A stretch of DNA of 64,000 nucleotides. Origin: Monoplex corrugatus (taxonomy: Eukaryota > Mollusca > Gastropoda > Littorinimorpha > Ranellidae). Of the stretch, positions 52,641 through 62,995 are shown piece after piece. A program made the translations under genes and the position numbers. Every line of letters starts with the position of its first letter. Positions within the stretch are counted from its first letter, which is position 1. The stretch spans positions 38,547,532 through 38,611,531 of the forward strand of contig JAPXFY010000031.1 of NCBI GenBank assembly GCA_030674185.1, read 5' to 3'. Under the pieces are notes generated by a model that was given only the letters and a program-made list of their open reading frames with translations, was not told where the DNA came from and searched no databases.

Positions 52641-55395
52641 AACCAGATCCCCAAGCTATAGGTAAATAGCTCCACTGCCTTGTGGACATCTCGGGAGAGA
52701 ATAAGGCTAAGGGAGTTAACCCTGAAAAAAATCACCCTACTGCCTTGTAGGTTGTCGTTGGAACGACAAAGGCTAGCGGAGAGACCGCAAAAAAACAAAA
52801 ACAAAACAAAAACCGATGGAAGGCAACGGGAAACCACCATCGTATTCTCCCTAGAAAAATTATGGACAGACAAAATTTAAATCAAGATAACAACGTAAAT
52901 AGGTGCTCCGATGGAGCACATTCGTCCAGTAGGGACCGTCATGCGGCGCAGGTGACACCAGACCGCCAGCAAGCTACTGCGAACAAACTCAAACTCAAAA
53001 ATATTAAAAAATCGCAACGGTCTTGGTACACAAAATGAAAGGGAAGGGAAACTTGTAGAATAGGCACAGATGAATGAATTCATAATAGGAAACACCTGGT
53101 TTGAGCAGCCTAACGGAAGAAAACAGACTTGGATGAGTCCAGGACATAATACCAAAAATCAGATTGACTACATCCTGATTAATAAAAGATTTAGAAATTC
53201 TTCACTATCAGCTAACACACTACTAGACGCACACCACAACAGTGACCACAATCCTGTAGTGAGAAGATTTAGGCTGAAATTAAGGAAAAGGAAACAGACC
53301 AAAAGCAACATCAAACTAAATCTTGGACTCTTTAAAAACAGATGAAGTGATACGCAAACAATTTAATGTACATATTCAAAACAAATTCAGTGCTCTGGAA
53401 GACGTTGGTGACAGTAGGAACAATGGACAAAGTTGAGAAATTCGATAAATGAAGCTTATGAAGAAATCCCTAGTAATGTAGATAGAAAAGCAAAAATGAA
53501 CTGGATGACAAAAGAAATTTTAGGCTTGATGGAGGAACGACAGAAAGACAAAGAGAAACGAGGAGATATACAAGAAGATAAACAAAGAAATCAGTAATAG
53601 GTGCAATGAATCTAAGGAAGCTTGGCTGAAAACAAAATGCAAAGAAATAGAATGCCGACACAAACCGGATCCTCAGCGTACGAACAGACGAAATGAAGAA
53701 ATTGTCCGCAGGAAAAATACATGCATATCAACTGGTTGCTTAAAATCGAAAGATGGTATGCTTCTCATGGAAAAAGACAAAATATTAGACAGATGGGGAG
53801 AGTACATTAAAGACCTTTTTGAAGATGACAGAAACGAAAAACACATTATAAGAAAGAACTTTGAAGGACCACCCATGATGAAAGATGAAGTTAGAGCAGC
53901 ATTGAAAAGGATGAAACCTGGAAAAGCCCCAGGACCAGACAACATTACTACAGAGATGATTGAAGCCCTAGAGGAATTTGGTATTGAAAAAAATAACAGT
54001 CCTCCTAAATGAAATTTACGACACTGGAAAAATCCCCAAAGATATGTCAGAATCAATTTTCATTGCACTTTCAAAGAAGACAGGGGCTATAGAATGCGAA
54101 CTCCATCGCACAATCAGTTTGATGAGTCATGTAACAAAAATCCTATTAGAATAATCATGATGAGGACAAGGAATAGAATCAAAAGAGAAATAGCAGATGA
54201 ACGATGTGGATTTGTGGAAGGGAAAGGAAATGTTAATGCCATATGCATCCTAAGAACTATCATAGAGAGGTCAATCGAGATGAACAAGGATTTATATTTA
54301 TGCTTTGTTGATTATACCAAGACTTTCGATCGGGTAAAGACATGAAGAATTGATCAACCGACTAAAAAGACTCAATATTGATGGAAAAGATCTACGAATA
54401 ATCAGAAATATATATTGAAAACAAACAGCTGCAATGAGAATAAAAAACGATATAAGCTCTTTCCAAAACATCAAAAGAGGAGTCAGACAGGGTTGTGTTT
54501 TGTCATCAGATCTGTTTTCACTTTACAGCGAAAACATCACGAGAAAGGTAGAGGAAGACCCTGGATTAGAGGTTGGAGGGAAAATGATAAACAACATTCG
54601 ATACGCAGATGACACCGTGCTAATTGCAGAAAGTGAAAGGGACCTACAAAACCTTGTGAATATACTAGAAGTAGAAAGCAAAGGTAATGGGTTGGAACTT
54701 AACCGCAGGAAGACTGAAGTCATGGTGATCAGTAAAAAACATGAAATCCCCTCATGCAAACTAACAGCAAACGGCACAACCTTGAGACAGGTTGATAAGT
54801 TTAAATACCTGGGAACGATCATTTCACCAGACGGCAGATGCACATCAGAAATAGCCAGCAGAATTGGCCGAGCCAAAAGAGCATTCTAGAAGATGAAAAG
54901 CATTCTTACCAACAAATGCCTATCAATCAACATCAGTAAGAGAGATCTTGAATGTTATATAGAACCAATACTGTTGTACGGTTGCGAGACGTGGACAGTC
55001 AACAAGCAAAGCCAGAACAAGACTGAGGCAGCCGAGATGTGGTTTCTAAGAAGAATGTTGGGAGTTCCATGGACAGCAAAGAAAACAAACGAGACAGTCT
55101 TGATGGAGGCAGACACAAGTAGATCATTCATAAGGAAGATTAGGAAAAGACAGGCAACATTTATAGGCCATTTTATGAGGAAAGGGAAATGGAGCACCCG
55201 GTCACAACGGGAAGGCTGGAGGGAAAGAGAGCACCAGGTAGACCCAGGGAGAAGATTCTAGACGGACTTGCAGAGTGGCTGGGGACATGGAGGGTGGAAG
55301 AGATGCTTGAGGCAACAAGTGATAGAGACAGATGGAAGTCCATAATCGCCAACGCCATGCGGAAAGGCACCTGATGATGATGATGATGATGATTG
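52640..55395 (+). mobile_element. RTE-like LINE, long copy, internally deleted (host intron 9)
   Basis: Possible 5' leader 52640-53000, endonuclease C-terminal part 53005-53330, RT and C-terminal domain 53480-55375, then a GAT/ATG tail. The N-terminal endonuclease is missing. Parent type of the short 3' fragments in this window. Confidence 0.82.
53005..55374 (+). pseudogene. RTE-like endonuclease/reverse transcriptase, many lesions
   Basis: Endonuclease end: NEFIIGNTWFEQPNGRKQTW, QIDYILIN and SDHNPVV (catalytic His block). RT: MKPGKAPGPDNITTEMIEAL, ERCGFVEGKGNVNAICILR with FVDYTKTFDRV (first Asp), RGVRQGCVLSSDLFSLY, IRYADDTVLIAES (catalytic YADD near 54600), FKYLGTIISPDGRCTSEIAS. C-terminus: LYGCETWTVN, MWFLRRMLGVPWTAKKTNE, RKRQATFIGHFMRKG. 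The frame breaks near 53345, 54000, 54345, 54415, 54889 and 55190. The PWTA.K.N..VL and GHFMR blocks are like those of BovB/RTE elements. Confidence 0.82.
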
Positions 55396-55794
55396 ATGAT
55401 GATGATGATCATCATCATCATCACCATCACCACCACCGCCAATAGCAGGAATATTTTCCTGAAGGAAATTATGATTACAATCATCATCATCATCATTATT
55501 ATTATCATTATCACCACCATCACCACCACCACCACTAGCATCACCACCACCACCCCCCAGTAGCATCATCACAATCAACATTATCACCCACAGCAGCAGC
55601 CGCAACAGCACTGCCGCCTCTGCCTAGGATCAGCATCATCACCATCATCATCACCAGCCACCATCACCATCAGCACCATCACCATCAGCACCATCACCAC
55701 CACCACTCCACCACCACCACCACCTCCAGTGGCATCATCACAATCAACATCACCTGCAGCAGAAGCCGCAGCAGCATAGCCACTTCCGCCTAGG

Positions 55795-55844
<50 letters not shown>

Positions 55845-55880
55845 TGTCATCATCATCTCTATCGCCATCCTGATCTGAAC
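55375..55880. repeat. GAT/ATC/CAC triplet repeats
   Basis: Includes a duplicated block with AGCAGCCGCAACAGCA / AGAAGCCGCAGCAGCA and CCGCCTAGGATCA-like sequence (55585-55635, 55760-55800). Confidence 0.92.
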
Positions 55881-55890
55881 TAAGTTACAG

Positions 55891-56076
55891 GTGGCCAGAG
55901 CCAGAGCGGAATCATCGGCCCGAAAGACGACCCCCCCAGGCGCTCCGGCGCTTGTCTTGGAAGGCAGAGCCGTGAGCAAGAGCGTCCACTCAAGCTCCGA
56001 CGACTCAGGTGGCTCTGTGCCCGGCATTGGAACTCCCGCTGAAAGACAGCAGCCCACTAGCTCTACCGAAGGGCCG
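55891..56076 (+). CDS. Host gene exon 10
   Basis: Acceptor CTAAGTTACAG ends at 55890, donor GTGAGT at 56077. 62 codons: VARARAESSARKTTPPGAPA, LVLEGRAVSKSVHSSSDDSG, GSVPGIGTPAERQQPTSSTE, GP. Ser/Pro-rich, probably a disordered linker. Its last 50 bp and the following intron start have a diverged copy at 56476-56582. Confidence 0.82.
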
Positions 56077-56124
56077 GTGAGTTCATACACACCCTCTTCC
56101 GTTCTGATTGTTTCATATATCGAC

Positions 56125-56244
56125 CATGGAGATTGTGTGTGTGTGTTTGTGCGTGTATGTGTGTGTGTGTGTATGCGTGTGTGTATGTGTATGTGTGTGT
56201 GTGTGTGAATGTGAAATATTGCCTGTAGCGTCAGTGCTGGTGAT

Positions 56245-56299
<55 letters not shown>

Positions 56300-56475
56300 T
56301 GTGTTGTGTGTATGTGTGTTCGTGTCTGTGTGTGTGTGTGTGTGTATGTGCGTGCGTGCGTGTGTGTGTGTGTGCGTGCGCGTGTGTGTGCGTGCGCACA
56401 TGTGTGTGGGTGTGTATGTCTGTGTGTGTATGTGTGTGTGTGTTTTGTGTGTGTGTGTGTGTGTCTTTGCATTTC
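56125..56475. repeat. TG microsatellite
   Basis: TG runs between exon 10 and its partial copy. Confidence 0.95.
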
Positions 56476-56582
56476 GCCCCAGCACGCCCCCTGAAGAACA
56501 GCCGCCCTCTAATTCTTCCGAAGGGCTGGCGAGTTCATACACACCCTCCTCTGTCCTGATTCTTTCATATATCGACCATAGG
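56476..56582 (+). pseudogene. Partial duplicate of exon 10 end and intron 10 start
   Basis: ACGCCCCCTGAAGAACAGCC matches the exon end ACTCCCGCTGAAAGACAGCA; CGAAGGGCTGGCGAGTTCAT matches CGAAGGGCCGGTGAGTTCAT; the following 55 intron bases are nearly identical (ACACACCCTC, CTGATT, TTTCATATATCGACCAT). The donor is GC instead of GT. An AG at 56481-56482 would open a 46-nt exon in the wrong phase for exon 10, so splicing is unlikely. Confidence 0.7.
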
Positions 56583-56594
56583 TATTTGTGTGTT

Positions 56595-56750
56595 TGGTGT
56601 GTGTGTGCGTGTGCGTGTGTATGTGTGTGTGTATGTGTGTATGTGTGTGTGTATATATATATTGTGTGTGTTATGTTGTATATGTGTGTGTGTGTGTGTG
56701 CGTGTGTGTATGCGTGTGTGTGCACACGTGCGCGTGCGCGTGCGCGAATG
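56595..56750. repeat. TG microsatellite
   Basis: TG run with CG-rich end. Confidence 0.93.
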
Positions 56751-56780
56751 ACAAACAAAAATTTAAAGATTATTGCATGC

Positions 56781-56955
56781 AGGGAGGTTACTGTTGTGCT
56801 CACCTTTTATCGAGTGGGATCCCATTTTCTACGCCACCTAAATGGCCATAAAAGCTGGCATAGCTTTTACAATGCGATGACGATGATGTCTGTGGGGATA
56901 ATAACCATGTTGCTGTGATGTTCCATCTAGGATTGAGACTGCGTGATAGGGCTGT
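56781..56955 (+). repeat. Interspersed repeat, third copy of the 1029-1350 family
   Basis: GTTACTGTTGTGCTCACCTT, CCCATTTTCTACGCCACC, AATGGCCATAAAAGCTGGCA, TTCCATCTAGGATTGAGACT. Same order as 1034-1220. Confidence 0.65.
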
Positions 56956-56964
56956 ACTCTACGC

Positions 56965-57262
56965 TTTCTGTCATAATGTATCCTGGCGTCAACCAGGCCC
57001 GAGAGATACAGACACCTGCAAGGCGATGGTCAGAAGATTTTAGCGACACCCTCAGTGACGCATCCGTCAAGTGGACTAGACTCGACTGTGTGGTCCCAGT
57101 CTTCCCAATGAGCCCTTAGCACGCCCAAACTCTGGCTAAGAGCCGGTTAGATCCAAAAATCCCACAGGGGTATAATTTTGAAGGGACTGATGGGGGATTC
57201 GAACCACAACATTCCAGTTGGTAGACAGTTACGCTAGCCATTACACCACGGCGACTGGTTCG
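56965..57262 (-). mobile_element. tRNA-derived SINE S2, reverse copy
   Basis: The complement of GATTCGAACCACAAC (57196-57210) is the B box and that of AGCCATTACACCACGGCGAC the A box. Body matches 46210-46480. Confidence 0.78.
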
Positions 57263-57769
57263 AATGACAAAAATAGTTTAGCAAGATTCTAATCTGTTGT
57301 TTGCAGGTGGATCTTTTACCAAATTGAGGTAAAAAGGTTTAGACCGTTAAGGAGTGACGAATGCAAGAATTTGGAAGAAATGATAAAGGTCACAGGGTCC
57401 CAAAAAGGGCTTACAATTACCACACATGGGAAAAGTGTGTGAACAAGACTTCATGAGGAACATTTGACAATACTTCAAATTCTTTTTTTCACTGTTGTAA
57501 CAGTCTATTATTGTCCTCACTTCATGTCAAGTTTCATTTCATCTGAAGCTTATGCAATGTCAAAGTGACCTTGAAAAGTTAAAATCTGGATTTTTTGTCA
57601 ATAATGCTTGTATGAAAAATACTATTGTTAGGTTGGCTTGTCTATCCTGCTTCTCTTTTGGTTTATTTTTTTTTCAAACGTACTTAATTTAAACAAAGAA
57701 CATATACTTGTATCATTCCCAAAACATAGTTACAAATCGCATCATAAGATTTTAACTTAAACATACAGT
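57263..57769. other. No recognisable feature
   Basis: Plain AT-rich intron sequence with no open frame or repeat match seen. Confidence 0.45.
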
Positions 57770-57850
57770 AGGGAGCTGGTGGATAGGATGAGGGAGTCAA
57801 AAGGTTACATTTTTGCAGTTGGTGAATAAGCTGCGGAAGTCAAAGTGTTA
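57770..57850. mobile_element. TTAA foldback element, right half
   Basis: GGGAGCTGGTGGATAGGATG, AGGGAGTCAAAAGGTTACAT and GAAGTCAAAGTGTTAA correspond to the right side of copies 1 and 2; the left side is missing. Confidence 0.5.
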
Positions 57851-57864
57851 AATACACATGTTAA

Positions 57865-57925
57865 GGACTCTGTCAGTCACGTCAGTACCTGGTGGCTTAC
57901 GAAAACGATAAAATACCCAGCTCGT
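57865..57925 (+). mobile_element. SINE S1 tail fragment
   Basis: CTGTCAGTCACGTCAGTACC, TGGTGGCTTACGAAAACG and ATACCCAGC match the tail at 44655-44705. Confidence 0.5.
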
Positions 57926-57934
57926 ACACTTTAC

Positions 57935-58530
57935 TGGGTTGATAAGTTTAGATATCTGGGAATGGTCATCTCACCAGACGGCAGATGCACGTCAGAAATG
58001 GCCAGCAGAATCGGCCAAGCCAAAACAACATGCAAGAAGATGAAAAGCATTCTTACCAACAAATGCCTATCAGTCAACATCAGGAAGAGAGTTCTTGAAT
58101 GTTAATAGAACCGATAATGTTGCACGGCTGTGTGGCGTGGACAGTCAGTATGCAAAGCCAGAACAAGATTGAGGCAGCCTAAATGTAGTTTCTAAGAAGA
58201 ATGTTGAGAGTTCCATGGACAGCAAAGAAAACAAACGAGACAGTCTTGATGGAGACAGACACAAGAAGATCATTGATAAGGAAGATTAGGAACAGACAAG
58301 TAACATTTATAGGCCATTTTATGAGGAAAGGGGAATTAGAGCACCTGGTCACAACAGGAAAGCTGGAGGGAAAGAGAACACCAAGTAGACCCTGGGAGAA
58401 AATATTGGACGGACTTGCAGGGTGGCTGGGGACAGAGAGGGTGGAGGATAGATGCAACAAAAGGATAGATGCATATGGAGGGCCATGATCGCCAACACCA
58501 TGTGGCAGGGCACATGATGATGATGATGAC
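57935..58530 (+). mobile_element. RTE-like LINE, 3' fragment
   Basis: VDKFRYLGMVISPDGRCTSE, MKSILTNKCLSVNIRKRVLE, two stops, then VPWTAKKTNETVLMETDTR, KIRNRQVTFIGHFMRKG, and CACATGATGATGATGATG. Collinear with 54787-55395. Confidence 0.8.
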
Positions 58531-58544
58531 ACATTGCTGTCCCT

Positions 58545-58700
58545 TCACTGCTTCTAAGCTGTATTGGTTTCAGCGTCTTAGCTGCTCCCCTGGTTCATAT
58601 CAGTATAACAGGAAGGGGGTGGGACCCTGCATAGGCAACAGCGGTTCTCTATATTACTATGGCCAGGATACATCTATCCAGCAACGTGAAGTAGTAAGTC
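58545..58700 (+). mobile_element. Solo 5'-leader fragment of the 8704 LINE
   Basis: TGCATAGGCAACAGCGGTTC and ATTACTATGGCCAGGATACA with CATCTATCCA match TGCATGGGCAACAGCCTGTC and ATTACACTGCCCAGGCTTAC with CATCCGTCCA at 8940-8998. A 5' piece without the rest is unusual for a LINE. Confidence 0.5.
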
Positions 58701-58839
58701 CATAATCTTTGGAGATCGAAGGAAGCTAGTCAGTGTTTGTATTGTAGTCATTGTTGTTTGTTTGTTGTAGTTATTGTTTGTTTGAGCGTAAAGCTTTGTG
58801 CATGTAACCTTCAATCTACCAGACTGAGAATGCGTGCCA

Positions 58840-58985
58840 GACTTCTTTCAAAGTCAGGGGAGACAAAGCAAAGAGGGAGAAGAGCTAGATATTGCCCTCA
58901 TAATATTGGCCCTGAAAAAGTTGAGATTCCTACCACCTCACTCCCTTACGACCTCAAAGGTTTGGGGACAAACTTTGACCTTCCA
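58840..58985 (+). mobile_element. SINE S3 tail fragment
   Basis: GAGACAAAGCAAAGAGGGAG, ATTGCCCTCATAATATTGGC, CTACCACCTCACTCCCTTAC, GACCTCAAAGGTTTGGGGAC. Confidence 0.6.
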
Positions 58986-59056
58986 GTTGATGGTGTTGTT
59001 GTCGTTGCAGTAGTCGTCATCACTGTTGTTGCTGGCGTTGTCTTGATTTCTCTCAG

Positions 59057-59227
59057 ACGGACAGACGGATGTCTTCCCCTAAGCTGGAGGCGACCTTGAT
59101 GTCGCTGGCAGGAACGGATGCGGGCTACCTGAGCTTCAAGATGGCCAAACTTGTGGAGGAGACGCTGGGCATCCGCAAAGAGCTGGACGAGATGCAGTTG
59201 TGGAGAGACAAGCTGGCCACCGCTGAG
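59057..59227 (+). CDS. Host gene exon 11 (last exon visible)
   Basis: Acceptor TTTCTCTCAG ends at 59056; donor GTCTGT at 59228 is weak but the only good frame exit. 57 codons: TDRRMSSPKLEATLMSLAGT, DAGYLSFKMAKLVEETLGIR, KELDEMQLWRDKLATAE. Strongly helical second half. Since no stop is reached, more exons must lie to the right. Confidence 0.85.
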
Positions 59228-59283
59228 GTCTGTTCACTGTGTTGCCTTGGGGTATTCACCACCCGAAACTACATTTCAGTGTC

Positions 59284-59515
59284 TGGGGATGGCGTAGTGG
59301 TTAGCGCACCTCTTCCCAGAAATTGAAGTTATTGCATGATCAAACGCTGTTGTCAAATGAATGTGTGGCCAGATTTGTGCTCTGGCTGAAGAACACCAGC
59401 CTGGGTTTCCCAGCTGTAAATGGATATTTGTTCCCGTTTAGGGGTAAAAAAGCCAGGTAAAGCAGGGAATGAGAGAGACAGAAAATGGACACCGCCCTCA
59501 TAACGCTGGCCGTGA
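59284..59515 (+). mobile_element. tRNA-derived SINE S3 adjoining a minisatellite
   Basis: GATGGCGTAGTGGTTAGCGC is a good A box. The B box is eroded. Body: GTGTGGCCAGATTTGTGCTC, CCCAGCTGTAAATGG, ACACCGCCCTCATAACGCTG, GCC. Directly followed by the array. Confidence 0.68.
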
Positions 59516-62500
59516 GAGAATGATAGCTGAGGAAATGGGAAAATTGAAAACAATGATAGCCAAGGAAAGGGGGAAAATGGAAACAATGATAGCTGAGAGA
59601 ACGGGGAAAATGGAAACAATGATAGCTGAGAGAACGGGGAAAATGGAAACAATGATAGCTGAGGGAAGGGGGAAAATGGAAAACCATAATAGGTGAGGCA
59701 AGGGAGAAAATGAAAAAAAAAGAGGCAGGGGGGGGGGGGGGGGACATGGAAAACAATGATAGCTGAGGCAAGGGGGAAAATGGAAAAAAGAAGTAGCTGA
59801 GGCAAAGAGGGACATGGAAAACAATGATAGCTGAGGCAAAGGGGACATGGAAAAACAATGATAGCTGAGGCAAAGGGGGACATGGAAAACAATGATAGCT
59901 GAGGCAAAGGGGGACATGGAAACAATGATAGCTGAGGCAAGGGGGGAAAATGGAAAACAATGATAGCTGAGGCAAGGGGGGACATGGAAAACAATGATAG
60001 CTGAGGCAAGGGGGAAATGGAAAACAAGATAGCTGAGGCAAGGGGGGGGACATGGAAAACAATGACAGCTGAGGCAAGGGGGAAATGGAAAACAATGATA
60101 GCTGAGGCAAGGGGGACATGGAAAACAATGATAGCTGAGGCAAGGGGGACATGGAAAACAATGATAGCTGAGGCAAAGGGGGAAATGGAAAACAATGATA
60201 GCTGAGGCAAGGGGGACATGGAAAACAATGATAGCTGAGGCAAGGGGGACATGGAAAACAATGATAGCTGAGGTAAGGGGGAAATGGAAAACAATGATAG
60301 CTGAGGCAAGGGGGGAATGGAAAACAATGATAGCTGAGGCGAGGGGGAAAAATGGAAAACAATGATAGCTAAGGCGAGGGAGAAAATGGAAAAAAATGAT
60401 AGCTGAGGCAAGGAGGGAAAAGGAAAACAATGATAGCTGAGGCAGGGGGGGGGGGGGGCATGGAAAACAATGATAGCTGAGGTGAGGAGGAAAATGGAAA
60501 ATAACGATGGCTGAGGCAAGGGGGAAAATGGAAAACCATATAGGTGAGGCAAGGGAGAAAATGAAAAAAAGAGGCAAGGGGGGGGGGGCGGGGGGCATGG
60601 AAAACAATGATAGCTGAGGCAAGGGGGAAAATGGAAAACAATGATAGCTGTGGCAAGGGGGGACATGGAAAACAATGATAGCTGAGGCAAAGGGGGACAT
60701 GGAAAACAATGATAGCTGAGGCAAGGGGGAAATGGAAAACAATGATAGCTGAGGCAAGGGGGGACATGGAAAACAATGATAGCTGAGGTAAGGGGGAAAT
60801 GGAAAACAATGATAGCTGAGGCAAGGGGGGACATGGAAAACAATGATAGCTGAGGCGAGGGGAAAAATGGAAAACAATGATAGCTAAGGCGAGGGAGAAA
60901 ATGGAAAAAAATGATAGCTGAGGCAAGGAGGGAAAAAGGAAAACAATGATAGCTGAGGCAGGGGGGGGGGGGGGCATGGAAAAAATGATAGTTGAGGCAA
61001 GGGGGAAAATAGAAAACAATGATAGCTGAGGCAAGGGGGGGGGGGGGACATGGAAAACAATGATAGTGAGGCAAGGGGGGGGACATGGAAAACAATGATA
61101 GCTGAGGCAAGGGGGGGGGGGAGGAATGGAAAACAATGATAGCTGAGGCAAGGGGGGGGGGGGGAGACATGGAAAACATGATAGCTGAGGCAAGGGGGGG
61201 GGGACATGGAAAACAATGATAGCTGAGGCAAGGGGGGGGGGGGGACATGGAAAACAATGATAGCTGAGGCAAGGGGGGGGGGACATGGAAAACAATGATA
61301 GCTGAGGCAAGGGGGGGGGACATGGAAAACAATGATAGCTGAGGCAAGGGGGGGGGGACATGGAAAACAATGATAGCTGAGGCAAGGGGGGGGGGACATG
61401 GAAAACAATGATAGCTGAGGCAAGGGGGGGGGGGGACATGGAAAACAATGATAGCTGAGGCAAGGGGGGGGGACATGGAAAACAATGATAGCTGAGGCAA
61501 GGGGGGGGGGGGACATGGAAAACAATGATAGCTGAGGCAAGGGGGGGGGGGGACATGGAAACAGTGATAGCTGAGGCAAGGGGGGGGGACATGGAAAACA
61601 TGATAGCTGAGGCAAGGGGGGGGGACATGGAAAACATGATAGCTGAGGCAAGGGGGGGGACATGGAAAACATGATAGCTGAGGCAAGGGGGGGGGACATG
61701 GAAAACAGTGATAGCTGAGGCAAGGGGGGGGGGACATGGAAAACAGTGATAGCTGAGGCAAGGGGGGGGGACATGGAAAACAATGATAGCTGAGGCAAGG
61801 GGGGGGACATGGAAAACAGTGATAGCTGAGGCAAGGGGGGGGGACATGGAAAACAAGTGATAGCTGAGGCAAGGGGGGGGGGACATGGAAAACAATGATA
61901 GCTGAGGCAAGGGGGGGGGGACATGGAAAACAGTGATAGCTGAGGCAAGGGGGGGGGGACATGGAAAACAATGATAGCTGAGGCAAGGGGGGGGGGGACA
62001 TGGAAAACAGTGATAGCTGAGGCAAGGGGGGGGGGACATGGAAAACAGTGATAGCTGAGGCAAGGGGGGGGGGGACATGGAAAACAGTGATAGCTGAGGC
62101 AAGGGGGGGGGGACATGGAAAACAGTGATAGCTGAGGCAAGGGGGGGGGGACATGGAAAACAGTGATAGCTGAGGCAAGGGGGGGGGGACATGGAAAACA
62201 ATGATAGCTGAGGCAAGGGGGGGGGGGACATGGAAAACAATGATAGCTGAGGCAAGGGGGGGGGGACATGGAAAACAGTGATAGCTGAGGCAAGGGGGGG
62301 GGCATGGAAAACAGTGATAGCTGAGGCAAGGGGGGGGGGGACATGGAAAACAATGATAGCTGAGGCAAGGGGGGGGGGACATGGAAAACAGTGATAGCTG
62401 AGGCAAGGGGGGGGGGGGACATGGAAAACATGTGATAGCTGAGGCAAGGGGGGGGGGGACATGGAAAACAGTGATAGCTGAGGCAAGGGGAAAATGGAAA

Positions 62501-62745
62501 GCAATGATAGCTGACGCAAAGGGAAAATGAAAAACAATGATAGATGAGGCAAGGGGGAAATTTGAAAACCATGATAGCTGAGGCAATGGGGAAAATGGAA
62601 AACAATGATAGCTGAGGTAAGGGGAAAAATTAAAAACTATGAAAGCTGAGCAAGAGGGAAAATGGAAAGCAACGATAGCTGAGGCAAGGGAGATAATTGA
62701 AAACAATGATGGCTGAGGCAAGGGGGGTAATTGAAAACTAATGTG
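59510..62745. repeat. 36-bp G-rich minisatellite, about 88 copies
   Basis: The unit is ACATGGAAAACAATGATAGC, TGAGGCAAGGGGG(n). G runs are 4-5 long near 59700-60300 and 8-13 long from 60960 to 62470. Units at the edges have AAAATGG for ACATGG. A block at about 60340-60960 repeats the variant pattern of 59690-60340, suggesting a segmental duplication of the array. The long reverse frames (up to 1,122 codons, Pro/Phe/Cys-rich) are artefacts. Confidence 0.96.
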
Positions 62746-62995
62746 TGATGTTTATAGAGGTTTTATTTCAATCGGGCAAAAAGCTTGTTGATACACAGTT
62801 GTGGAGAGATTGTGGCCATTTTTGAGGTCACTTGACTTCGTTTGTAATTTTTGTGGGTTGCTGTTTTCGTTATTGTTGATATTGTTTGCTGCTGCTGGTG
62901 GTGTTATTTGCTGTTGTTATGTTGTTGTTGTTGTTGATGTCAGTGTGTAGTGTGATAGGCGCCAGGGCGATGTGTGTATTGTGTATTTGTGTTAT
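62746..62995. other. No recognisable feature
   Basis: GTTGTT-rich linker between two arrays. Confidence 0.4.

Larger units (their letters stand above)
25181..59227 (+). other. Host gene, QRICH2/C16orf96-like, 11 exons visible (3' end outside window)
   Basis: Eleven exons (25181-25379, 35297-36188, 37082-37272, 38965-39041, 40168-40227, 46092-46202, 47326-47373, 50638-50790, 51692-51841, 55891-56076, 59057-59227) join without a frame break into 2,238 nt, 746 codons. Phases agree at all ten junctions: 1, 2, 1, then 0 throughout. The N-terminal pattern ELKDLVKVALGTPETVNFKA then LQKLLMGII resembles the start of vertebrate QRICH2 and C16orf96, which share a C-terminal DUF4795 region; that region would lie beyond 59227. 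Vertebrate QRICH2 is required for normal sperm flagella; a similar role here is inference. Small extra exons, especially in the 9.9-kb first intron, could have been missed. Confidence 0.7.

Noticed and set aside
59353..62721. Reverse open frame of 1,122 codons, Pro/Phe/Cys-rich
   Set aside because: It is the complement of the 36-bp array. Several frames are open across it and variants match the repeat unit, not codon usage.
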